Below are positions 1-10,646 of a stretch of DNA of 64,000 nucleotides, piece by piece. The stretch spans positions 1-64,000 of the forward strand of contig NZ_JNBQ01000007.1 in NCBI RefSeq assembly GCF_001019615.1. Direction: 5' to 3'. A program made the position numbers and the translations under genes. The stretch comes from Cellulosimicrobium funkei (GTDB lineage Bacteria; Actinomycetota; Actinomycetes; Actinomycetales; Cellulomonadaceae). Numbering within the stretch: position 1 is the stretch's first letter; every line of letters begins with the position of its first letter. The notes under the pieces were generated by a model that searched no databases, was not told where the DNA came from, and worked only from the letters and a program-made list of their open reading frames with translations.

Positions 1-22
1 CACTGCTGCGACGTGCGCCGAT

Positions 23-164
23 GGCTGAGCGGTGGGGGTGGGCTCGGATGCGAAGGGGCGTCAGAGCGGCGCTCCTAGAACCCACGGCCGAGGGACCCGG
101 GTGACGGCGCCGCAGCCCCGAGCACCGAGGCCACCCGCGCCGCGGACCCGACCCCGCGGGCTTG
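23..164 (+). repeat. Left arm of a ~141-bp dispersed inverted repeat
   Basis: This stretch is nearly identical to the reverse complement of 26730-26870. By eye the first ~65 bases are identical, and about five differences (two substitutions, three one-base indels) appear later. It contains no plausible gene and lies just upstream of the gatC promoter. It looks like a non-coding intergenic repeat; no terminal inverted repeats or target duplication are obvious. Confidence 0.85.
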
Positions 165-190
165 AAACCCGACCGCGTCCACCTTGTCGA

Positions 191-253
191 ACCACGGTTC
201 TACCCCGTGCGACCACAGTTCTACCTCCCGCGCCCACGGTTCTACCCGTGCGG
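191..253 (+). repeat. Three tandem 21-bp repeats upstream of gatC
   Basis: The word GTTCTACC recurs at 197, 218 and 239, exactly 21 bp apart, inside units that begin CCACGG or CCACAG. A 21-bp period puts the copies on the same face of the helix, which would suit a regulator-binding array, but no regulator is known. The same GTTCTACNTCG word recurs in other gaps (27345, 55951, 55971), so this may instead be a genome-wide intergenic repeat. Confidence 0.7.
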
Positions 254-340
254 CGGGGGCTCTCTCGTCGGCGGCACGGTCTGGTCACACCCGCGTGGTG
301 GGAGGGCCGGCGGCGCGGTGGGCACGGCGTCGGTCCCCAC

Positions 341-346
341 TAGAAT
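341..346 (+). promoter_or_regulatory. -10 box of gatC (leaderless)
   Basis: TAGAAT lies seven bases before the gatC ATG at 354, so transcription should start at or next to the start codon. No Shine-Dalgarno sequence precedes the ATG. Confidence 0.6.
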
Positions 347-353
347 GGCGACC

Positions 354-650
354 ATGTCCACCATCTCCCGTGACGAGGTCGCGCGCGTCGCCGCGCTGGC
401 CCGCATCGATCTGCGACCCGAGGAGCTGGACCGGCTCTCCGGCGAGCTCGACGTGATCGTCGACGCCATCGCCAAGGTCAGCGAGGTCGCGACGCCCGAT
501 GTCCCTGCGACGAGCCACCCGCTCCCGATGACCAACGTCTTCCGGGACGACATCCCCGAGCCGCCGCTGCCGGTCGAGGACGTGCTCGCCGCGGCGCCGT
601 CGGCCGAGGACGGGCGCTTCGCCGTCCCGCAGATCCTCGGGGAGGAGTGA
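354..650 (+). CDS. gatC: Asp/Glu-tRNA(Asn/Gln) amidotransferase subunit C
   Basis: The 98-residue product matches the usual length of GatC, the small subunit that wraps around and stabilises the GatA-GatB amidotransferase. The N-terminal segment beginning [16 protein letters not shown] is typical of the family, as is the acidic C-terminal half with an RDDIPEP-like stretch. The ATG at 354 is chosen because a TAGAAT box ends seven bases upstream and no ribosome site is present, which indicates a leaderless start. An in-frame ATG at 345 would overlap the -10 box. It is the first gene of gatC-gatA-gatB, with one base between its stop and the gatA start. Identification rests on length, motif and context. 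Confidence 0.95.
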   Translation: MSTISRDEVARVAALARIDLRPEELDRLSGELDVIVDAIAKVSEVATPDVPATSHPLPMTNVFRDDIPEPPLPVEDVLAAAPSAEDGRFAVPQILGEE

Positions 651-651
651 G

Positions 652-2193
652 ATGAGCGAGGACCTGACCCGACTGTCCGCCGCGGAGCTGGCGGAGGGGC
701 TGACCGCACGTGACTTCTCGAGCGTCGACGCGACCCAGGCGCACCTCGACCGGATCGTCGCCGTCGACGGCGCCGTGAACGCGTTCCTCCACGTGAATGC
801 CGAGGAGGCGCTGGCGACCGCGCGCTCGGTCGACGAGCGACGCGTCGCGGGCGAGGAGCTGCACCCGCTGGCAGGTGTCCCGATCGCCGTCAAGGACGTC
901 GTCGTGACCCGGGGCATGCCGACGACCGCCGGCTCCAAGATCCTCGAGGGCTGGATCCCGCCCTACGACGCCACGCTCGTCGAGAAGATCCGCGCCGCGG
1001 GGCTGCCGATCCTCGGCAAGACGAACATGGACGAGTTCGCGATGGGCTCGTCGACCGAGCACTCGGCGTTCGGCAACACGCGCAACCCGTGGGACCTCGA
1101 CCGCATCCCGGGCGGGTCGGGTGGCGGTTCGGCCGCCGCGGTGGCCGCGTTCGAGGCGCCGCTCGCGATCGGTACGGACACGGGCGGCTCGATCCGCCAG
1201 CCCGGTGCCGTCACCGGCACCGTCGGCGTGAAGCCCACCTACGGCGGGGTCTCGCGCTACGGCCTCATCGCGATGGCGTCGTCGCTCGACCAGGCGGGTC
1301 CTGTCACCCGGACCGTGCTCGACTCCGCGTTGCTGCACGAGCTCATCGGGGGCTACGACCCGCGCGACTCGACGTCGATCCCCGGCCGCGCGCCGGCGCT
1401 CGTCGACGCGGCGGTCCAGGGCGCCACGGGCGACCTGTCGGGCGTGCGCGTCGGCGTCGTCAAGGAGCTCAACGGCGAGGGCTACCAGGAGGGCGTCAGC
1501 GCGCGGTTCGCGCAGTCGCTCGACCTCCTGCGCGGTCTGGGCGCGGAGATCGTCGAGGTCTCCTGCCCGCACTTCGAGTACGCGCTCGGCGCGTACTACC
1601 TCATCATGCCGTCGGAGGCGTCGAGCAACCTCGCGAAGTTCGACGGCATGCGCTTCGGCCTGCGCGTCGAGCCGGAGGAGGGCCCGGTGACCGCCGAGCG
1701 CGTCATGGCCGCGACCCGCGGCGCGGGCTTCGGCGACGAGGTGAAGCGCCGCATCATCCTCGGCACGTACGCGCTGTCGGCGGGCTACTACGACGCTTAC
1801 TACGGGAGCGCGCAGAAGGTCCGCACGCTCATCCAGCGCGACTTCGCCGCGGCCTTCGAGCACGCGGACGTCCTCGTCTCCCCGACGGCGCCGACCACGG
1901 CGTTCCGGTTCGGCGAGAAGCTCGACGACCCGCTGGCGATGTACCTCAACGACGTCGCGACGATCCCCGCGAACCTCGCGGGCGTCCCCGGCATGTCGGT
2001 CCCGGCGGGCCTGTCGGACGACGGCCTGCCCGTCGGGTTCCAGATCCTCGCGCCGGCCAAGGCCGACGATCGCATGTACCGGGTGGGCGCCGCGCTCGAG
2101 TCCGCGCTCCTGAGCGCGTGGGGCGGCCCTCTGCTCGACCGCGCGCCGGCGCTGCCCACGGCCACCATCGAGAAGGAAGGCCAGGTCGGATGA
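652..2193 (+). CDS. gatA: Asp/Glu-tRNA(Asn/Gln) amidotransferase subunit A (amidase)
   Basis: The 513-residue protein is the glutaminase/amidase subunit that releases ammonia from glutamine for conversion of Glu-tRNA(Gln) or Asp-tRNA(Asn) to the amidated form in the cytoplasm. The amidase signature is clear: the catalytic lysine is K81 in PIAVKD, the cis-serine is S156 in the PGGSGGGS loop, and the nucleophile is S180 in [10 protein letters not shown]. The spacing (75 and 24 residues) matches the Ser-cisSer-Lys triad of the family. The gene starts one base after the gatC stop and its own stop overlaps the gatB ATG. Nothing looks truncated or unusual. Confidence 0.97.
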   Translation: MSEDLTRLSAAELAEGLTARDFSSVDATQAHLDRIVAVDGAVNAFLHVNAEEALATARSVDERRVAGEELHPLAGVPIAVKDVVVTRGMPTTAGSKILEGWIPPYDATLVEKIRAAGLPILGKTNMDEFAMGSSTEHSAFGNTRNPWDLDRIPGGSGGGSAAAVAAFEAPLAIGTDTGGSIRQPGAVTGTVGVKPTYGGVSRYGLIAMASSLDQAGPVTRTVLDSALLHELIGGYDPRDSTSIPGRAPALVDAAVQGATGDLSGVRVGVVKELNGEGYQEGVSARFAQSLDLLRGLGAEIVEVSCPHFEYALGAYYLIMPSEASSNLAKFDGMRFGLRVEPEEGPVTAERVMAATRGAGFGDEVKRRIILGTYALSAGYYDAYYGSAQKVRTLIQRDFAAAFEHADVLVSPTAPTTAFRFGEKLDDPLAMYLNDVATIPANLAGVPGMSVPAGLSDDGLPVGFQILAPAKADDRMYRVGAALESALLSAWGGPLLDRAPALPTATIEKEGQVG

Positions 2194-3695
2194 CCGCCAC
2201 GACCGTCGACCTCGTCGACTACGCCGACGCCATGCGCCGCTACGACCCCGTCATCGGGATCGAGGTGCACGTCGAGCTCGGCACGCTGACCAAGATGTTC
2301 TGCCCCGCCGAGGTGAGCTTCGGCGCGGAGCCCAACACCCAGGTGACCCCGGTGTCCCTCGGGCTCCCGGGCGCGCTGCCGGTCGTCAACGGCAAGGCCG
2401 TCGAGTACGCGATCCGCATCGGCCTCGCGCTCAACTGCCAGATCGCCGAGACCTGCCGGTTCGCGCGCAAGAACTACTTCTACCCGGACGTCCCGAAGAA
2501 CTTCCAGACGTCGCAGTACGACGAGCCCATCGCGTACGACGGGTGGCTCGACGTCGAGCTCGAGGACGGCACCGTGTTCCGCGTCGAGATCGAGCGCGCG
2601 CACATGGAGGAGGACGCCGGCAAGAACACCCACGTGGGTGGCGCGACCGGCCGCATCCACGGCGCGGAGTACTCGCTCGTCGACTACAACCGGGCCGGCA
2701 TCCCGCTGGTGGAGATCGTCACGCGGCCGATCACGGGCGCGGGCGACCGCGCCCCCGAGGTCGCGCGTGCCTACGTCCAGACGCTGCGTGACATCTTCCG
2801 TGCGCTCGACGTGTCCGAGGCCCGCATGGAGCGCGGCAACGTCCGCGCCGACGTGAACCTCTCCCTGCGTCCGACGCCCGAGTCGCCGCTCGGCACCCGG
2901 ACGGAGACGAAGAACGTCAACTCCTTCCGCTCCGTCGAGCGGGCCGTCCGGTACGAGGTCTCGCGCCAGGCCGCCGTGCTCGACGCGGGCGGCACCGTGA
3001 TCCAGGAGACGCGGCACTGGCACGAGGACACCGGCATCACGACCTCCGGGCGCGTGAAGTCCGACGCCGAGGACTACCGGTACTTCCCGGAGCCGGACCT
3101 CGTGCCGATCGCGCCGCCGCGCGAGTGGATCGAGGAGATCCGTGCCGGGCTCCCGGAGCTCCCGGTCGCGCGCCGCCGTCGCCTTCAGGGCGAGTGGGGC
3201 TACGCGGACGCGGAGATGCGCGACGTCGTCAACGCGGGCGCGATCGACCTCATCGAGGCGACCGTCGCCGCAGGGACGAGCCCGGCCGGCGCGCGCAAGT
3301 GGTGGATGGGCGAGCTCGCCCGTCGCGCGAAGCAGGACGAGGTCGCGCTCGAGGAGCTGCCCGTGACGCCCGCCCAGGTCGCGGCGCTCCAGGGGCTGGT
3401 CGACGCGGGCCGGATCAACGACAAGCTCGCGCGCCAGGTCCTCGACGGCGTGCTCGCCGGCGAGGGGGACCCGGAGGCGGTCGTGACCGCCCGGGGGCTC
3501 GAGGTCGTGTCCGACGACGGCGCGCTGCTCGCCGCGATCGACGAGGCGCTGGCCGCGCAGCCGGACGTCGTCGAGAAGGTCCGGGGCGGCAACCTCGGTC
3601 CGGTCGGCGCGATCATCGGCGCCGTCATGAAGGCGACGCGCGGTCAGGCGGACGCCGGTCGGGTGCGCGAGCTCATCCTCGAGCGGATCGGCTGA
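2190..3695 (+). CDS. gatB: Asp/Glu-tRNA(Asn/Gln) amidotransferase subunit B
   Basis: This 501-residue subunit carries the kinase site that phosphorylates the mischarged aminoacyl-tRNA before amidation, and it binds tRNA. The family N-terminus [15 protein letters not shown] is present, followed by the [13 protein letters not shown] and [20 protein letters not shown] blocks of the catalytic cradle. The C-terminal YqeY-like tail ends with the [19 protein letters not shown] segment typical of GatB. The ATG at 2190 overlaps the gatA stop as ATGA, which implies translational coupling. It is the last amidotransferase gene. A GNAT gene follows after four bases and may be cotranscribed. Confidence 0.97.
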   Translation: MTATTVDLVDYADAMRRYDPVIGIEVHVELGTLTKMFCPAEVSFGAEPNTQVTPVSLGLPGALPVVNGKAVEYAIRIGLALNCQIAETCRFARKNYFYPDVPKNFQTSQYDEPIAYDGWLDVELEDGTVFRVEIERAHMEEDAGKNTHVGGATGRIHGAEYSLVDYNRAGIPLVEIVTRPITGAGDRAPEVARAYVQTLRDIFRALDVSEARMERGNVRADVNLSLRPTPESPLGTRTETKNVNSFRSVERAVRYEVSRQAAVLDAGGTVIQETRHWHEDTGITTSGRVKSDAEDYRYFPEPDLVPIAPPREWIEEIRAGLPELPVARRRRLQGEWGYADAEMRDVVNAGAIDLIEATVAAGTSPAGARKWWMGELARRAKQDEVALEELPVTPAQVAALQGLVDAGRINDKLARQVLDGVLAGEGDPEAVVTARGLEVVSDDGALLAAIDEALAAQPDVVEKVRGGNLGPVGAIIGAVMKATRGQADAGRVRELILERIG

Positions 3696-3699
3696 CGCC

Positions 3700-4305
3700 G
3701 TGACGCGCGGACCGGTCCTGCTCGGGGAGATGGTGCGCCTGCGCCCGATCGAGGCGCGGGACGCCGACCGCATGTGGGAGTCGCTCCAGGACCCGGAGTC
3801 GAACCGGCTCACGGGGACGACCGCGACGTTCACGCGCGACCAGATCGACGAGTGGTCGGCGAAGATCAGCGACCGCGAGGGTCGTTACGACTGGGCGATC
3901 ACCGCGGGCGCCGTGCGCGACGGCCAGCTGGTGAGCGACGAGATGATCGGCGAGATCGTGCTCAACGACCTCGACGAGGACGCCCGTTCGGCGAACCTCC
4001 GCCTCGCGCTGCTCCCGAACTATCGGGGCCGCGGCTACGGTCGTGAGGCGATCTTCGAGGTGCTGCGGTTCGCGTTCGAGGGCGCGACCGACGTCGAGGG
4101 GGAGCACCACGAGGGGCCGCACCTGCACCGCGTGAGCCTCGACGTGCTGAGCATCAACCCGCGGGCGCGGATGCTCTACGAGTCCCTCGGCTTCCGTGAG
4201 GAGGGCCGGCTGCGCGACGTCTACCGCGACGGCGACGGGTGGGCGGACGCGACGGTCATGAGCATCCTCGAGGACGAGTTCAGGGCGGGCCTCGGCGCAC
4301 CCTGA
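3700..4305 (+). CDS. GNAT family N-acetyltransferase (RimJ/RimL-like)
   Basis: The 201-residue protein has an N-terminal GEMVRLRPIEARDADRMWE segment and an acetyl-CoA binding motif A near residues 100-125 (LPNYRGRGYGREAI). A C-terminal NPRARMLYESLGFREEGRLRD block marks RimJ/RimL-type N-acetyltransferases. The substrate cannot be read from the sequence. The GTG at 3700 lies four bases after the gatB stop, so it probably belongs to the gat transcript, although a functional link to tRNA amidation is not established. A strong hairpin about 40 bases downstream likely ends the operon. Confidence 0.85.
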   Translation: MTRGPVLLGEMVRLRPIEARDADRMWESLQDPESNRLTGTTATFTRDQIDEWSAKISDREGRYDWAITAGAVRDGQLVSDEMIGEIVLNDLDEDARSANLRLALLPNYRGRGYGREAIFEVLRFAFEGATDVEGEHHEGPHLHRVSLDVLSINPRARMLYESLGFREEGRLRDVYRDGDGWADATVMSILEDEFRAGLGAP

Positions 4306-4344
4306 GCCGTCGGACGACGCTTTCGCGCGCACGGACGAGACGGG

Positions 4345-4374
4345 AGGGCCCGGCAGCATCGGCTGCCGGGCCCT
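4345..4374 (+). terminator. Hairpin terminator after the gat operon
   Basis: A perfect 13-bp stem (4345-4357 with 4362-4374) closes a four-base loop. The following bases are not a strong T-tract, as is common in high-GC actinomycetes. The rest of the 4306-4622 gap holds only the uricolytic promoter and operator. Confidence 0.75.
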
Positions 4375-4498
4375 TCGCCGTCCCCGAGGCGTGCGGTTCT
4401 CGCGGGCGTGCGGTCCTTGCGGCGTGCTGCGGGAGCGCCCGGGTCCCGTGGCGCTCGGGCTCGTGACGTGCGGTGGTGCCCGCAGCGGGAGACCGTGG

Positions 4499-4528
4499 TT
4501 GACATGACCGAGCGATCCGACGTACATT
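4499..4528 (+). promoter_or_regulatory. Promoter of the uraD-uraH-uricase operon
   Basis: TTGACA (4499-4504) and TACATT (4523-4528) are separated by 18 bases. The hyi promoter at 14480-14509 has the same arrangement (TTGACG, 18 bases, TACACT), and both are followed by the same palindromic operator. Confidence 0.7.
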
Positions 4529-4546
4529 CATAAGACGGAAACAAAC

Positions 4547-4561
4547 TTCCGAGATGTGGAA
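4547..4561 (+). promoter_or_regulatory. IclR-type operator, TTCCG-N5-TGGAA
   Basis: The 15-bp imperfect palindrome TTCCG-AGATG-TGGAA starts 18 bases downstream of the -10 box, where a bound repressor would block transcription. A further CGGAA half-site lies at 4536-4540. Matching sites occur at 7412-7426 and 14530-14544. Assignment to the IclR protein encoded at 6517-7329 is an inference from proximity and symmetry. Confidence 0.65.
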
Positions 4562-4622
4562 TCCAGGTCCGGGCGGTGTCGCACACGCCGACCGGGCCGG
4601 ACGTCGAGAGGGACACGCGGCG

Positions 4623-5120
4623 ATGACGCTGGACGAGTTCAACCGGTTGTCACCGGAGGAGGCGCGCGATGCGCTCCTGGCGTGCGCGCACGTCGGGCGG
4701 TGGGCCGACGCGGTCGCCGCCGGCCGCCCGTACGCGAGCGTCGAGGACGCGGCCGACGCCGCCCTCGCCGCGGCGGACCCCTGGACGGACGCCGAGGTCG
4801 ACTCGGCGCTGTCCCGGCACCCCCGGATCGGGGAGCGCGCACAGGGCGACGCGGCGGACGCGAGCATGTCGCGGTCCGAGCAGTCCGGCGTCGACACGTC
4901 CGACGACGACATCCAGCGCCGGCTGACCGAGGGCAACCGCGCGTACGAGGAGCGGTTCGGGCACGTGTTCCTCATCCGCGCCGCCGGCCGCAGCGCCGAG
5001 GAGATCCTCGAGCAGCTCACCGAGCGGCTCGGCAACGACGCCGACTCCGAGCGGGCGAACGCCGCCCGCAACCTGCGCGAGATCGCCGCGCTGCGGCTGA
5101 AGGGAATGCTGACCCCATGA
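4623..5120 (+). CDS. uraD: 2-oxo-4-hydroxy-4-carboxy-5-ureidoimidazoline (OHCU) decarboxylase
   Basis: The 165-residue protein catalyses the last step from urate to S-allantoin, decarboxylating OHCU. The family signature HPRIGE is present at 66-71, where H66 is the expected catalytic histidine. A second hallmark follows, the EERFGHVFLIRAAGRSAEEIL block near residues 105-125. The ATG at 4623 is preceded by a GAGAGGGA-type ribosome site and gives the usual family length. It heads a compact operon with uraH (ATGA overlap) and uricase, under the TTCCG-N5-YGGAA operator. The order decarboxylase, hydrolase, oxidase reverses the order of the reactions. Confidence 0.92.
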   Translation: MTLDEFNRLSPEEARDALLACAHVGRWADAVAAGRPYASVEDAADAALAAADPWTDAEVDSALSRHPRIGERAQGDAADASMSRSEQSGVDTSDDDIQRRLTEGNRAYEERFGHVFLIRAAGRSAEEILEQLTERLGNDADSERANAARNLREIAALRLKGMLTP

Positions 5121-5485
5121 GCACCCACGCCAGCCACATCACCACGCACGTACTCGACGCGGCCAGCGGTAGGCCCGCCGAGGGGATCGCCGTCCGCCTG
5201 GAGGCGGCTCCGGAGATCGCGGACAGGACGACGGGGCAGGGCTGGTCCCTGGTGGCGTCCTCCCGCACGAACGACGACGGCCGCGTGCCCCAGCTCGGGC
5301 CCGAGACCCTCGTCCCCGGTACGTACCGGCTCGTGTTCGACACGGCCGAGTACTTCGACCGGCGAGACACCGTGTCCTTCTACCCGGAGGTCGTCATCGT
5401 CTTCCGGGTGGCGAGCGCTGAGCAGCACTACCACGTCCCCGTCCTGCTCAGCCCGTTCGCCTACTCGACCTATCGAGGGAGCTGA
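5117..5485 (+). CDS. uraH: 5-hydroxyisourate hydrolase (transthyretin-like)
   Basis: The 122-residue protein hydrolyses 5-hydroxyisourate, the uricase product, to OHCU. It shows the transthyretin-related N-terminus (SHITTHVLDAASGRPAEGI), whose histidine belongs to the active site, and ends in YRGS, the C-terminal tetrapeptide diagnostic of the hydrolase as opposed to transthyretin. Length fits a single-domain tetramer subunit without targeting signals, so it is cytoplasmic. Its ATG overlaps the uraD stop and its stop lies one base before the uricase ATG, so the three genes are translationally coupled. Confidence 0.95.
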   Translation: MSTHASHITTHVLDAASGRPAEGIAVRLEAAPEIADRTTGQGWSLVASSRTNDDGRVPQLGPETLVPGTYRLVFDTAEYFDRRDTVSFYPEVVIVFRVASAEQHYHVPVLLSPFAYSTYRGS

Positions 5486-5486
5486 C

Positions 5487-6425
5487 ATGAGCACCACCAC
5501 GACCGCCGAGCAGCCGGCGGCCACGCAGAGCAGCGGGGCCATCGTCCTGGGCGACAACCAGTGGGGCAAGGCGGAGGTGCGCCTCGTGCGCGTCGACCGC
5601 GCCACGCCTCGCCACGAGATCACGGATCTCAACGTCTCCTCGCAGCTGCGGGGCGGGCAGGAGGCCACGCACCTGGAGGGCGACAACTCCAGGTGCGTCG
5701 CCACCGACACCCAGAAGAACACGATCTACGCGTTCGCCCGCGACGGCGTCGGCGCGATCGAGGACTTCGCGATCCGCCTCGGCCAGCACTTCGTCGAGGA
5801 CTTCGAGTGGATCGAGGGTGGTCGCTGGGAGATCGAGCAGTACACCTGGAACCGCATCGAGACCGCGGACGGCGAGCACGACCACGCGTTCGTCCGGAAC
5901 AACCAGGAGACGCGCACGACGGTCGTCCAGCGCGACGGCGACGAGGTCTTCGTCGTCTCGGGCCTCACGGACCTCGTCGTGCTCAAGTCGACGGGCTCGG
6001 AGTTCCACGGGTTCCCGCGCGACCGCTACACGACGCTCGTGGAGACGAACGACCGCATCCTCGCGACGTCGGTCACCTCGCGGTGGCGCTACACGACGAC
6101 GGACGTCGACTTCGACGCCGTGTACGCGAAGGTCCGCGCGATCCAGCTCGAGGCGTTCGCGACGACCCACTCGCTCGCGCTCCAGCAGACGCTGTTCGCG
6201 ATGGGCAAGGCGGTCCTCGAGGCCATCCCGGAGATCGCCGAGATCAAGTTCTCGATGCCGAACAAGCACCACTTCCTCGTGGACCTCGCGCCGTTCGGCC
6301 TCGACAACCCGAACGAGGTCTTCTACGCGGCAGACCGCCCGTACGGCCTCATCGAGGCCACGGTCCAGCGCGAGGGCGAGCCGGCCGAGCCGCGCGCCTG
6401 GGCGACCGTCACCGGGTTCTGCTGA
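5487..6425 (+). CDS. Urate oxidase (uricase)
   Basis: The 312-residue protein is a cofactor-free uricase oxidising urate to 5-hydroxyisourate with release of hydrogen peroxide. Tandem T-fold features are visible: NQWGKAEVRLVRV near the N-terminus, the TDTQKNTIYAFAR block with the catalytic threonine/lysine region, and the PNKHHFLVDLAPFGLDNPNEVF block containing the conserved histidine pair. A GGGAG ribosome site precedes the ATG. Unlike peroxisomal enzymes it has no SKL tail. It ends the first uricolytic operon and is followed by a convergent IclR gene with a hairpin between them. No catalase gene is nearby to remove the peroxide. Confidence 0.95.
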   Translation: MSTTTTAEQPAATQSSGAIVLGDNQWGKAEVRLVRVDRATPRHEITDLNVSSQLRGGQEATHLEGDNSRCVATDTQKNTIYAFARDGVGAIEDFAIRLGQHFVEDFEWIEGGRWEIEQYTWNRIETADGEHDHAFVRNNQETRTTVVQRDGDEVFVVSGLTDLVVLKSTGSEFHGFPRDRYTTLVETNDRILATSVTSRWRYTTTDVDFDAVYAKVRAIQLEAFATTHSLALQQTLFAMGKAVLEAIPEIAEIKFSMPNKHHFLVDLAPFGLDNPNEVFYAADRPYGLIEATVQREGEPAEPRAWATVTGFC

Positions 6426-6444
6426 GCCGACCGTGACGGACGGA

Positions 6445-6489
6445 CGCGCCCTGCCCGACCGCGGAGCACCCGCGGTACGGCAGGGCGCG
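6445..6489. terminator. Bidirectional terminator between uricase and iclR
   Basis: An 11-bp stem (6445-6455 with 6479-6489) encloses an inner CCGCGG palindrome hairpin. It lies between convergent stop codons and could end both transcripts. Confidence 0.6.
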
Positions 6490-6516
6490 CCCGCACCGTC
6501 GCACCCCGGCGCCGCC

Positions 6517-7329
6517 TCAGGGCGCGGCGGTGATGAGCTCGCGCGTGAGCTCGCTCGCGACGCGGTGCAGCACCGGCACGGCCCGCTCCCCGAACTCGTA
6601 CGTCACGCGGGCCGCGGGGCCCGAGACGGACAGGGCGGTGGGGGTCGGGGCGTCGGGCACCGCGACGGCGAAGCAGCGCACGCCGAGCTCCTGCTCGCCG
6701 TCGTCGATCGCGTACCCGCGCTCGCGCGTCGCCGCGAGCTCGGCGAGGAGCGCGTCGACGTCGGTGATCGACTGGTCGGTCGCGGGCGGCATGCCGACCC
6801 GGCCCATGATCTCCCGCACGGTCTGGTCGGGGAGCTGGGCGAGCACGGCCTTGCCGACGCCCGTGCAGTGGGTGAAGACGCGCCGGCCCACCTCGGTGAA
6901 CATCCGCATGGAGTGGCTCGACGACGCCTGGGCGACGTAGACCGCCATGTCGCGGTCGATCATCGCGAGGTTCGCCGACTCGCCGAGGTCGCGGGCGAGC
7001 TGCTCGAGGTAGGGGCGGGCGCCGGCGCCGAGCTGGCGGCCCGCCGACTCGCCGAGCCGGATGAGGCGCGGGCCGAGCGTGTAGCGACGCGACGGCGTCT
7101 GGCGCACGTAGCCCTGGGCGAGCAGCGTCCGGAGCAGCCGGTGGATCGTCGGCAGGGGCAGCCCGGCGTGCTGCGCGAGCTCGCTGAGCCCGGACTCGCC
7201 GCCGAAGTCGGCGAGCAGCTCGAGCAGCTCGATCGCCCGGTCCACGGACTGCACGCCCCCGGCGGGCTTCGCGGGCCGTGCGCCCGGCTGGCTCTCCGTC
7301 GGCTCCGTCGCCGCCGAGATCTCGGCCAT
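6517..7329 (-). CDS. IclR family transcriptional regulator, probable ureide/glyoxylate repressor
   Basis: The 270-residue protein has an N-terminal winged helix-turn-helix (about residues 27-90, with LSELAQHAGLPLPTIHRLLRTLL as recognition segment) and a C-terminal IclR effector domain (about 100-265). The effector domain includes a cysteine-containing VFTHCTGVGKAVLAQL motif and an ERGYAIDDGEQELGVRCFAVAV block. AllR, the closest functional analogue, represses allantoin and glyoxylate genes in enterobacteria and responds to allantoin or glyoxylate. Here the gene sits between the uricolytic and glyoxylate operons. Three palindromes TTCCG-N5-YGGAA upstream of those operons are its probable targets. 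Identity of the effector is inference. Confidence 0.88.
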   Translation of the reverse strand: MAEISAATEPTESQPGARPAKPAGGVQSVDRAIELLELLADFGGESGLSELAQHAGLPLPTIHRLLRTLLAQGYVRQTPSRRYTLGPRLIRLGESAGRQLGAGARPYLEQLARDLGESANLAMIDRDMAVYVAQASSSHSMRMFTEVGRRVFTHCTGVGKAVLAQLPDQTVREIMGRVGMPPATDQSITDVDALLAELAATRERGYAIDDGEQELGVRCFAVAVPDAPTPTALSVSGPAARVTYEFGERAVPVLHRVASELTRELITAAP

Positions 7330-7411
7330 CTCACGATCTCCTGTCCACCTGGTGCCGCCCGACGCAGGGTGCGTACCTCGTCAGAGCAGTGCGGGACCGT
7401 CCCGCGCTCCC

Positions 7412-7426
7412 TTCCGCATCACGGAA
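7412..7426. promoter_or_regulatory. IclR-type operator upstream of the malic enzyme gene
   Basis: TTCCG-CATCA-CGGAA is the most symmetrical of the three shared palindromes. It lies 35 bases before the malic enzyme start and 83 bases from the divergent iclR start, so it could serve both target control and autoregulation. No clear -35/-10 pair was recognised here. Confidence 0.6.
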
Positions 7427-7460
7427 GACACGCCTCAGCATACGAGAAGAAGGAACGAAC

Positions 7461-8957
<1,497 letters not shown>

Positions 8958-8999
8958 CGCACCGTCGTCAGCCCGGCCGCCCCGCAGAAAGGACACACC

Positions 9000-10646
9000 A
9001 TGACCACCACCACGGCCGTCGCCGTCCACGGACCTGCCGTCGAGCGGTCCGACGAGATCCTGACCCCGGACGCGCTCGACTTCGTCGCGGGGCTCCAGCG
9101 CCGGTTCGGCGGACGCCGCGACGAGCTCCTCGCCGCTCGCGCCGCGCGGCGCGAGGAGGTCGCCCGCACCGGTCGTCTCGACTTCCTGCCCGAGACCGCC
9201 GACGTGCGCGCGGGGGAGTGGACGGTCGCCGGCGCGCCCGCCGACCTCCGGGACCGCCGCGTCGAGATCACCGGGCCTCCGACGCCGAAGATGGCGATCA
9301 ACGCGCTCAACTCGGGCGCGAAGGTGTGGCTCGCGGACCTCGAGGACGCGTCGACGCCGCACTGGGCCAACGTCGTCGGGGGCCAGGTCGCCCTGCACGA
9401 CGCCACGCGCCGCACGCTCGCGTTCACCTCGCCGGAGGGCAAGCAGTACGCGCTGCGCCCCGAGGCCGACGGCGACGCGCTCGCCGTCATGGTCGTGCGA
9501 CCGCGCGGGTGGCACTTCGACGAGGTGCACCTGACGGTGGACGGGACGCCCGCCGTCGGCGCTCTCGTCGACTTCGGCCTGCACTTCTTCCACAACGCCG
9601 CGGAGCTCCTCGCGCGCGGCTCGGGCCCGTACTACTACCTGCCGAAGATGGAGTCGCACCTCGAGGCGCGCCTGTGGGACGAGGTCTTCACGCACGCGCA
9701 GGAGGCGCTCGGGATCCCGCACGGGACGATCCGCGCGACGGTGCTCATCGAGACCATCCCGGCCGCGTTCGAGATGGACGAGATCCTCTACGAGCTCCGC
9801 GACCACGCGTCGGGGCTCAACGCGGGCCGCTGGGACTACCTGTTCTCCGTCATCAAGTACTTCCGCGACTCGGGCCCGTCGTTCACGCTGCCCGACCGCG
9901 GCGCGATCACCATGACCGCGCCCTTCATGCGCGCGTACACCGAGCTGCTCGTCCAGACGTGCCACAAGCGTGGGGCGTTCGCGATGGGCGGCATGGCCGC
10001 GGTCATCCCGAACCGTCGCGAGCCCGAGGTCACGGCCCAGGCGTTCGACAAGGTGCGCGCCGACAAGCAGCGCGAGGCCGGGGACGGGTTCGACGGCTCG
10101 TGGGTCGCGCACCCGGACCTCGTGCCCGTGTGCCGCGAGGTGTTCGACGGCGTGCTCGGCGACCGGCCCAACCAGCTCGACCGACAGCGCCCCGAGGTCC
10201 ACGTCACGGCCGACCAGCTCCTCGACGTGTCGTCGGCGCAGGGCGACGTCACCGAGGCCGGGCTGCGCAACAACCTCTACGTGTCCGTCGCGTACGTCGC
10301 GGCGTGGCTCGCGGGCAACGGCGCGGTCGCGATCCACAACCTCATGGAGGACGCCGCGACCGCGGAGATCTCGCGGTCGCAGGTGTGGCAGTGGGTGCGC
10401 TCGGGCGCGTCGTTCACGGCGGGCGAGAGCGCGGGCACGACGGTCACCGCGGACCTGGTCCGCACGCTCCTGCGCGAGGAGACCGCGCGGCTGCGCGACG
10501 ACGTCGGGCACGAGGCGTACGACGTCGGTCCCTACGACCGGGCCGCCGCGCTCGTCGAGGACATCGCGCTCAACGAGCACTACGTCGACTTCCTCACGCT
10601 CCCGGCGTACGAGGACGTCGTCGCGCACGAGCAGGACGCCTCCTGA
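9000..10646 (+). CDS. aceB: Malate synthase A
   Basis: The 548-residue protein condenses glyoxylate with acetyl-CoA to malate. Length and motifs fit the A isoform: a PPTPKMAINALNSGAKVWLADLEDA block, the arginine R167 in VVRPRGWH, IETIPAAFEMDEILYELRDHASGLNAGRWDY for metal and glyoxylate binding, and GMAAVIPNR. No isocitrate lyase gene is present here. It sits instead in a ureide operon with malic enzyme, DUF6986 and ureidoglycine aminohydrolase. Its main job here is therefore probably disposal of glyoxylate from allantoin rather than an acetate glyoxylate shunt. An AAAGGA ribosome site precedes the ATG, and the stop overlaps the next start. Confidence 0.95.
   Translation: MTTTTAVAVHGPAVERSDEILTPDALDFVAGLQRRFGGRRDELLAARAARREEVARTGRLDFLPETADVRAGEWTVAGAPADLRDRRVEITGPPTPKMAINALNSGAKVWLADLEDASTPHWANVVGGQVALHDATRRTLAFTSPEGKQYALRPEADGDALAVMVVRPRGWHFDEVHLTVDGTPAVGALVDFGLHFFHNAAELLARGSGPYYYLPKMESHLEARLWDEVFTHAQEALGIPHGTIRATVLIETIPAAFEMDEILYELRDHASGLNAGRWDYLFSVIKYFRDSGPSFTLPDRGAITMTAPFMRAYTELLVQTCHKRGAFAMGGMAAVIPNRREPEVTAQAFDKVRADKQREAGDGFDGSWVAHPDLVPVCREVFDGVLGDRPNQLDRQRPEVHVTADQLLDVSSAQGDVTEAGLRNNLYVSVAYVAAWLAGNGAVAIHNLMEDAATAEISRSQVWQWVRSGASFTAGESAGTTVTADLVRTLLREETARLRDDVGHEAYDVGPYDRAAALVEDIALNEHYVDFLTLPAYEDVVAHEQDAS

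Noticed and set aside
191-253. Possible CRISPR-like array upstream of gatC
   Set aside because: Only three 21-bp units with no spacer/repeat distinction and no cas genes in the window.
32-343. Plus-strand open frame before gatC
   Set aside because: It runs through the dispersed repeat and tandem repeat; no start signal or recognisable domain.
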